From: Melastoma dodecandrum
Lineage: Eukaryota; Streptophyta; Magnoliopsida; Myrtales; Melastomataceae
Length of the DNA stretch: 64,000 nucleotides
NCBI GenBank assembly: GCA_029817715.1
Contig: JARUPY010000537.1
Coordinates: 1,240,001 to 1,304,000 of the forward strand
Reading direction: 5' to 3'
Shown here in pieces: positions 58,641-64,000 of this stretch; positions within the stretch are counted from its first letter, which is position 1; the number at the start of each line of letters is the position of its first letter. The notes under the pieces are model-generated. The model had not been told where the DNA came from and did not search any database. It saw nothing but the letters and a program-made list of their open reading frames with translations. Made by a program: the position numbers and the translations under genes.

Positions 58641-59137
58641 TATATTTGTCTTTCAATCACTTGTCTTCCCTTTTTGAATTAATAAAATAATTAAGATAAT
58701 CAATAGTTAATTAATAATTAATTATTAAATATCTAATTATAGAAATATTTTCTAATCACGTCTCTTGATCTAAAAGGATTATTTGAGGGTGAAGAAAATA
58801 TTTTCGCGAGATTCTCCTTTACAAGGAAGCATGTCTTCATTAGAGGAGGTTATTGTTTCTGTAGAGCCATGGCAAGTCAAACCTGTTGTTTGACTCATTA
58901 TCAAAATCTTGTCAACAAGGCATGTGTGACATTAAAAACAAAGAAAGTAATGGAGTTTTAGACGCAATATTTATTATAAAGAGACCGACAAGTTTTTAGG
59001 GAACATTATTATAATCAAATAATGGACGTCACATGGGCAGTTAGTGTTAGTGTATGCACTTATGTGCCAAGACACTTTATTGTATTTACGGATAAATAAT
59101 TAATAAAGACGAGTATTTATTATTAATTATTTTACAC
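58641..59137. other. AT-rich spacer with dispersed words
   Basis: GACCGACAAGTTTTTAGGG and AATAATGGACGTCACATGGG (58982-59038) belong to the repeat seen at 61670 and 62440. No gene. Confidence 0.5.
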
Positions 59138-61002
59138 GTAAAATCATTAATGATAAAGTTTCACGTATTAATGAGTATATTAAGATGAAATAGTCCATGA
59201 TCGGATAGATGTTTAGAGGGGAAATAGATATATAGATCATCGTTGAGTATAACTGAAGAAGCCAATATAGATCGAGGGAAAGTATATCCAAGTTATACTC
59301 AGGTGTACCTTGAGATTAGGGATACTGAACATGACCCATTTTAGAGCCATACATTAAACATCATTGGTCAATCATGTTTATGAACGAGTGTAACTGATTC
59401 TTTTGACTTGGGACCGTCATTTATTCAATGCATGGAGTTCACGCGCTTTGACATCGTTAAATGCAGTCTTTAACCGGATTATGATTAATACGATTTGTTG
59501 AGCGTGGGACAGAGCTTATAGAAAATAGTGTTAAGTCAATATATGATTCATTGTTCTTTTGGATTAGTGAGTTAAGATCCTGGCTGCTTGATAGAGATAT
59601 TAATGACTCTAAAATCCATGGCCATGGTAGGAATGTTTTTACATTCAAGTGAGTCTATTATATATTGGCAATCAAATAAAAAAAATAATTTGGTTATGAA
59701 GTATTTTTGCGCCGAATTAATTGGGATGTCGGTTAGATGAAGAGATTGAACTACACAGTAATCGATTTATAATGGTTTATGATTTATAATCATTATCCTA
59801 ACATGTTGATGACTAAAAATTATTACTAGATAGTTACCTTAGTTTGTGTATGGATTTATGCTATCTTCGTGTGTAGGACCTAGAAGTTCGCACGCATAGC
59901 ACGTCGACATGGACATTATATTATTGATTATTTAGTGGATACTAAATTAATCATTTTAATACTTCAAAAAATAGAATTAATTGGATTATTAATTTATTCT
60001 GAAATATCTGAAACAAATTACTAGACCAAAATCGAATATGAATTTATTCGGGTCATTTGAAATTAAATAATGGATATAAGATAAATATTTGAATAAATCC
60101 ATATTCGATCTTGGTCTATTTATTTACTTCCAATATTTCATGATAAATTAATAATTTAATTAATTCTAATTCAAGAATAATAAAAATAGTTAATTCAATA
60201 TCCACTATATAATCAATAATATAATATTCGTGTCAACGTGCTATGTGTGCGACTCTTTAGGTCATATATACGAAGGTAGTGTAAATCCATACACAAACTA
60301 TGGTAACCGTCTATCAATAGTTTTTAGTCATCCAACATATTAGGATAATGATCATAATCATAAACCACTATGAACCGGTTACTGTGCAATTCAATCTCTT
60401 CATGTAACCGACATCCCAAAAAATTCGGCGCAAAATACATCATCACCAAATTAATTGTTTTACTTTGATTACCAAGATATAATAGACTCACTTGAATGTA
60501 AAACATTCCTCCTTTGGCCATCGATTTTAGAGTCATTAATATCTATATCAAGTGGCCTAGATGTCAACTCTCTAATCCAAGTGAGCGATAAATCCTATAT
60601 TGACTCAACATTATTCTCTTTACGCTTTGTCACACACTCAATAATCGTATTACTTACATAAGGACTGATTTTAATAACGTCAAAGTGCACAAACTCCAAA
60701 CATAGAATAAATCAAGATCTCAAGTCAAAAGATCAGTTACACTCGTCCATAAAGAGGATTGACCAATGATGTTTAATATGTGGTATCCTCTTAAACGAGT
60801 CGTATCCAGTAACCCTAATCTCAGGGTACCCCTAACTATAACTTGGATACACTATCCCTCAGTCTATCTTGACATCAGTTATTCTTATCGATGATTTAGA
60901 TGTCAATGTCCCCTCTAAACATTTATCCGATCACGGACTATTTCAGATTAATATACTTATTAATATTTGGGACTTTATCATTCAATGATCCGACAAGAAT
61001 GG
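59138..61002. repeat. Long inverted repeat, arms of about 0.9 kb, 41-nt loop
   Basis: Left arm 59138-60049 and right arm 60091-61002 are reverse complements with moderate divergence. The innermost 26-base stems begin GACCAAAATCGAATATG (60024) and end CATATTCGATCTTGGTC (60116). Matching landmarks are ATCGGATAGATGTTTAGAGG (left) against CCTCTAAACATTTATCCGAT (right), and GTGTAACTGATTCTTTTGAC against GTCAAAAGATCAGTTACAC. No coding frame is conserved; open frames at 59457-59648 (-) and 60455-60661 (+) are the same sequence seen in both arms. It could be a foldback element or two LTR-type repeats joined head to head. Confidence 0.85.
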
Positions 61003-61642
61003 ATTAGATAGTCAAAGAATGGATTAGATAGTCATTTTTTTATTTGCTATCGGACAAGAATGGATTAGATAGTCATTTTTTTAATATGATAGCTGCGATG
61101 TAAAGAGGCCGACAGTTGTTTGTTAGTACAATCAGATAATGAACATCACGCGGGATAATTATATATCTACTATATATTATAATAAACGAAAAATTAATAA
61201 ATCTTACCTCTATTATTTTTCTAAACCTAATTATGAAATATACCCCAAACGTTTTGTACGTATTTTTCGATATGACCAAACATCTAGAAAATATCATAAA
61301 ATAGCCTAGACTTTTAAATTCATTTTAATAATATCCATCAAGTACTGAAAATCACAAAATAAGTCCTAAAAATGTATTGAGAAGAAAAATTTTCGAAAAA
61401 TTCTTTCAAAACTCTTTCAAAATTGGAGTTCTTCGGGTAGTCTAGAAGAAATACCTTTGAAGTGAGGTGAGGCATAAATAAATATGCCAAGTGACTTAAC
61501 AGACAGAGAATAGATTAGTTTGTGGTTTTTAAATGCTGCCCATGAGCATAGAGATGAGTTGTTTATGATTTTTAAGTTAGACTTACGAGAAAAGATTAGA
61601 TATTCATTTTTTTAATATGCTATCCGACAAGAATAGATTAGA
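61003..61642. repeat. Short dispersed words, partly tandem
   Basis: GAATGGATTAGATAGTCA occurs at about 61018 and 61060, with GACAAGAATAGATTAGATAG at 61626. The remainder is AT-rich without a gene. Confidence 0.6.
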
Positions 61643-62160
61643 TAGTCATTTTTTATATATGCTAGTTGCGATATAAAGATACGGACAAGTGATTAGGGGA
61701 GATTAGTATAATCAGATAATAAACGTCACATGGGTTGTCCGTCCAACTAATATAATCAAATCAAATCATATCATATCATATCATGCTAATTACGAGTGAT
61801 TAAAGTTAACCAGACGACCGAATAGGATAATAAACAGGGGAGCGCATTTGTACTATGACGTGTCGTCTTTAGGATAAGAATAAAAATGGATGGTGATTAA
61901 TTATTTTAGCTTATTTAATTTAACTAAATTAAAAAAAAAATTAAAACCACTTTACCGGGTTAATGGTCAATTTGGGGTAGCTATAATGATCATTTTGGTA
62001 AATTATTTATGATGTTGTCTTTATTTTGATCGTACATATGTTACCATTCTAGAGTCGTTTTGAATGATTTTCTTCGGATATAATTAATGTTGCCCCCGAG
62101 TGCAAGAATGTTGTCCAGTTAATCTTTCTAATTTCTTTATTTCAAAGCTTATTATAATCA
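61643..62160 (+). repeat. Direct duplication, copy 1
   Basis: Offset 771 bp from copy 2. Shared blocks are TATATGCTAGTTGCGATATA, TCACATGGGTTGTCCGTCC, GTGTCGTCTTTAG, AAAAATGGATGGTGATTAAT and TGCAAGAATGTTGTCCAGTT. It carries an ATCAT microsatellite at about 61764-61785 that is shorter in copy 2. Confidence 0.85.
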
Positions 62161-62413
62161 CACTAGAGTTTAAACAAACCTCTTTGGAGTTTGAACATGT
62201 TCAAGTTTTGTAGGGAAGGCGCATGTATTCTTATGCCGCCGTTAGCTTCTTCGAGGTTAGGATCGAAAACGGCTTCCACCAGACCACCGTCGCCGTTGCC
62301 TAGGAGTTTGTGTCTTACTGCGGGGATGTTCATGTGCCAACACAGTTGACAATAGACGGAGACAAAGTTATGTCACGTACTTCAACTCTTGCTTGGGGAG
62401 ATTATAATAAAGG
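62161..62413. other. Unique segment between the duplicates, possible coding scrap
   Basis: GC-richer than its flanks. The plus strand gives FFEVRIENGFHQTTVAV, a stop, then YCGDVHVPTQLTIDGDK. This looks protein-like, but I cannot name a family. Confidence 0.3.
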
Positions 62414-62930
62414 TAGTCATTTTTTATATATGCTAGTTGCGATATAAAGATACGGACAAGTGATTAGGGGAGATTAGTATAATCAGATAATGAACGTCAC
62501 ATGGGTTGTCCGTCCAACTAATATAATCAAATCAAATCAAATCTCCAAATCATGCTAATTACGAGGGATTAAAGCTAACCAAGATGACCGAATAGGATAA
62601 TAAACAGGGGAGAGCATCTGTACTATGAGGTGTCGTCTTTAGAATAAGAATAAAAATGGATGGTGATTAATTCATTTAGCTTATTTAATTTAACTAAATT
62701 AAAAAAAAAATAAAACCACTTCACCAGGTTAAAGGTCAATTTGGGGTAGGTATAATGACCATAGTTGGACGTTAAGTGATTTAGTTGGTCGGGTTTGTTT
62801 ACGATGTTGTGTTTATTTTGATTGTTTTGAATGATTTTCTGCGGATATAATTAATGTTGCCCCCAAGTGCAAGAATGTTGTCCAGTTAATCTGTGTAATT
62901 TCTTTATTTCAAAGCTTATTTTATAAACAG
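62414..62930 (+). repeat. Direct duplication, copy 2
   Basis: Partner of 61643-62160, with small indels and substitutions. The pair sits upstream of the NBS-LRR gene at 63292. Confidence 0.85.
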
Positions 62931-63291
62931 GCCGCGATATATATAATCACATTGATCAATAAAAATAGTGAAATATGCAAGTCAATGGTTTATGATTGGA
63001 TGGCTTTATTGATGGATAGAACACATGTTAGGATTTATTGATTTCAATCTTGTCGGTGCAAGACTCTAAAATTGGGTGAGTAATTTCTTATTTTTTGTAT
63101 TTTTCTGGAACCAAACAAATTCTATTTGTTTTCATCAAAGCAAAAAACTGCAGAAACTTGAAAGTTTTCCAACGACCAATCAGTGATGTTTGTTGTTTTG
63201 AAGTTTCATTTCAAAGTATTAATATGTTGATGACGCTCTCCTTACCATTTCTCAACCTTACACTTTACTTTCCTTCAACCAAAAGAACAAC
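62931..63291. other. Upstream region of the right-edge NBS-LRR gene
   Basis: AT-rich with no clear TATA box that I can defend. The last 50 bases (TTCTCAACCTTACACTTTACTTTCC in part) are CT/CA-rich, like a 5' UTR. Confidence 0.5.
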
Positions 63292-64000
63292 ATGGGTGCA
63301 GCAGCTGCATCTGAGGTGGCCATTTCCCGGCTGATCGGAAAATCGTTGGAAATCACGTCCCATAAAGACCTCCTCCCTCCCAAGCTTCAGGCGCGATTGG
63401 GCGAGGCCCACCGTATCCTCGAGGAGATGCTGGATACTTGTTCTGTTCACGGCAGCAGAGCTCATCTGGGGGCTGGCGAAGCACTGATCTGTGCTAGTGA
63501 ACTTGAGCGTGCCATGGACATGTTCCTTGTGAAGGCTTTGACGGCCCCCAGATCACGGAGGGGACGCCTCGCCTCCCTCATTCGCGGAGTTGTCTACTTG
63601 GTCAAGCTCTGGATAAGAGCTCGTGCAAAGCAGGCGAATGCCCAGATCTACATAGCAAAAGTGAAGGAGCTCTCAGGGCACTTCTCTAATATGCAGGGGG
63701 TCAAATTAGAGGGTTCAAGCAAAGGAATCGGCTGCAGCAAGCACTTATCATCGCCGGATGTTCACTCCGACGAGTCCATCATTGTCGGCCGTGAGTATGC
63801 CGCAGACCGCCTCTCCGCTTGGCTGACTGACTCGGAGTTGCTTCGTGTGATTTCTGTCACCGGGGACCGAGGCATAGGGAAGACTGTGCTGGTTCGAAGC
63901 ATGTACAACCAACCGGAGGTGGAGCGTGATTTCAAGTGCCGGGCTTGGATTGACAGCTACAACTCACCAACCTTGGAAACTGTATTGGTAGAGATCTTGA
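63292..64000 (+). CDS. NBS-LRR (CC-type) resistance gene, 5' part, runs off the window
   Basis: An ATG in good context (AACATGG) opens a frame of 236 codons that is still open at the window end. The N-terminal region (about 1-150) is helical and Lys/Arg-rich (MGAAAASEVAISRLIGKSL, LEEMLDTCSVHG, LASLIRGVVYLVKLW), consistent with a coiled-coil type N-terminus, though I see no EDVID motif. NB-ARC starts with IVGREYAADRLSAWL, P-loop GDRGIGKTVLVRSMYN (about 191) and RNBS-A-like WIDSYNSPTLETV. It is closely related to the truncated copy at 34551-36836, which lacks exactly the N-terminal part seen here. By family it is an intracellular immune receptor. LRRs lie beyond the window. Confidence 0.88.
   Translation, partial: MGAAAASEVAISRLIGKSLEITSHKDLLPPKLQARLGEAHRILEEMLDTCSVHGSRAHLGAGEALICASELERAMDMFLVKALTAPRSRRGRLASLIRGVVYLVKLWIRARAKQANAQIYIAKVKELSGHFSNMQGVKLEGSSKGIGCSKHLSSPDVHSDESIIVGREYAADRLSAWLTDSELLRVISVTGDRGIGKTVLVRSMYNQPEVERDFKCRAWIDSYNSPTLETVLVEIL

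Noticed and set aside
59457..60661. Similar short proteins on opposite strands (59457-59648 and 60455-60661)
   Set aside because: They are the same stretch of the two inverted-repeat arms and carry no motif; not a gene pair.
1..64000. CRISPR arrays, bacterial operons or phage-like systems
   Set aside because: The tandem arrays have no spacer structure, and all recognisable genes are plant or plant-transposon genes.
1..64000. tRNA or rRNA genes
   Set aside because: I saw no complete tRNA arms or rRNA-like blocks. The tRNA-Met-like words are retroelement primer sites.

Overview
This is nuclear DNA from a woody eudicot plant. It has TIR-NBS-LRR and CC-type NBS-LRR resistance genes, a class XII-like receptor kinase, a DUF4220/DUF594 membrane protein, a PP2-type phloem lectin, spliced genes with GT-AG introns, and several plant LTR-retrotransposon lineages. 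The style of the TNL suggests Myrtales, perhaps Myrtaceae. That placement is inference from family resemblance, not measured.

Layout. 1-4260 is a decayed Ty3/gypsy element (CRM-like) without its integrase core. 4261-13230 is gene-poor and AT-rich, with dispersed repeats, a TTAGTAAA-rich patch and pieces of LTR-type repeats. 13368-17196 is the best gene, a four-exon TNL. 17200-25300 is a zone of broken copies: a rearranged NBS scrap behind the TNL, two LRR fragments of the same TNL type, a copia RNase H relic, and copies of dispersed repeats. 25297-32261 is a receptor-kinase pseudogene split by a complete Galadriel-like chromovirus (25337-31388, target duplication GTAGC). 33138-34247 is a complete non-autonomous hAT-type element with an 8-bp target duplication. 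34551-36836 is a 5'-truncated and frameshifted NBS-LRR gene. 37756-38110 is a hAT transposase relic. 40271-42540 (minus) is an intact two-exon DUF4220/DUF594 gene. 44482-56258 is a PP2 lectin gene whose last exon is split by a 10.8-kb Tat-lineage Ty3/gypsy element (45149-55964, target duplication ATCCT). 57097-58640 is another LTR-type repeat, 59138-61002 a long inverted repeat, and 61643-62930 a direct duplication. At 63292 a second NBS-LRR gene opens with an intact N-terminus and runs off the window end.

How it fits together. This is a resistance-gene neighbourhood: intracellular receptors (TNL and two related NBS-LRR genes), a pattern-recognition-type kinase relic and a defence-associated phloem lectin, scattered by transposons and partial duplications. 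Genes that look expressible are the TNL, the DUF4220 gene and the NBS-LRR gene at the right edge. The kinase, the PP2 gene and the 34.5-kb NBS-LRR copy are visibly broken. I found no RNA gene, no CRISPR and no bacterial-type system, and nothing that amounts to a wholly new system. The most informative features are dated rearrangements: transposon insertions with exact target duplications, a probable LTR gene-conversion tract carrying host kinase sequence, and a possible antisense ORF in the Tat element. Identity levels quoted are by eye.
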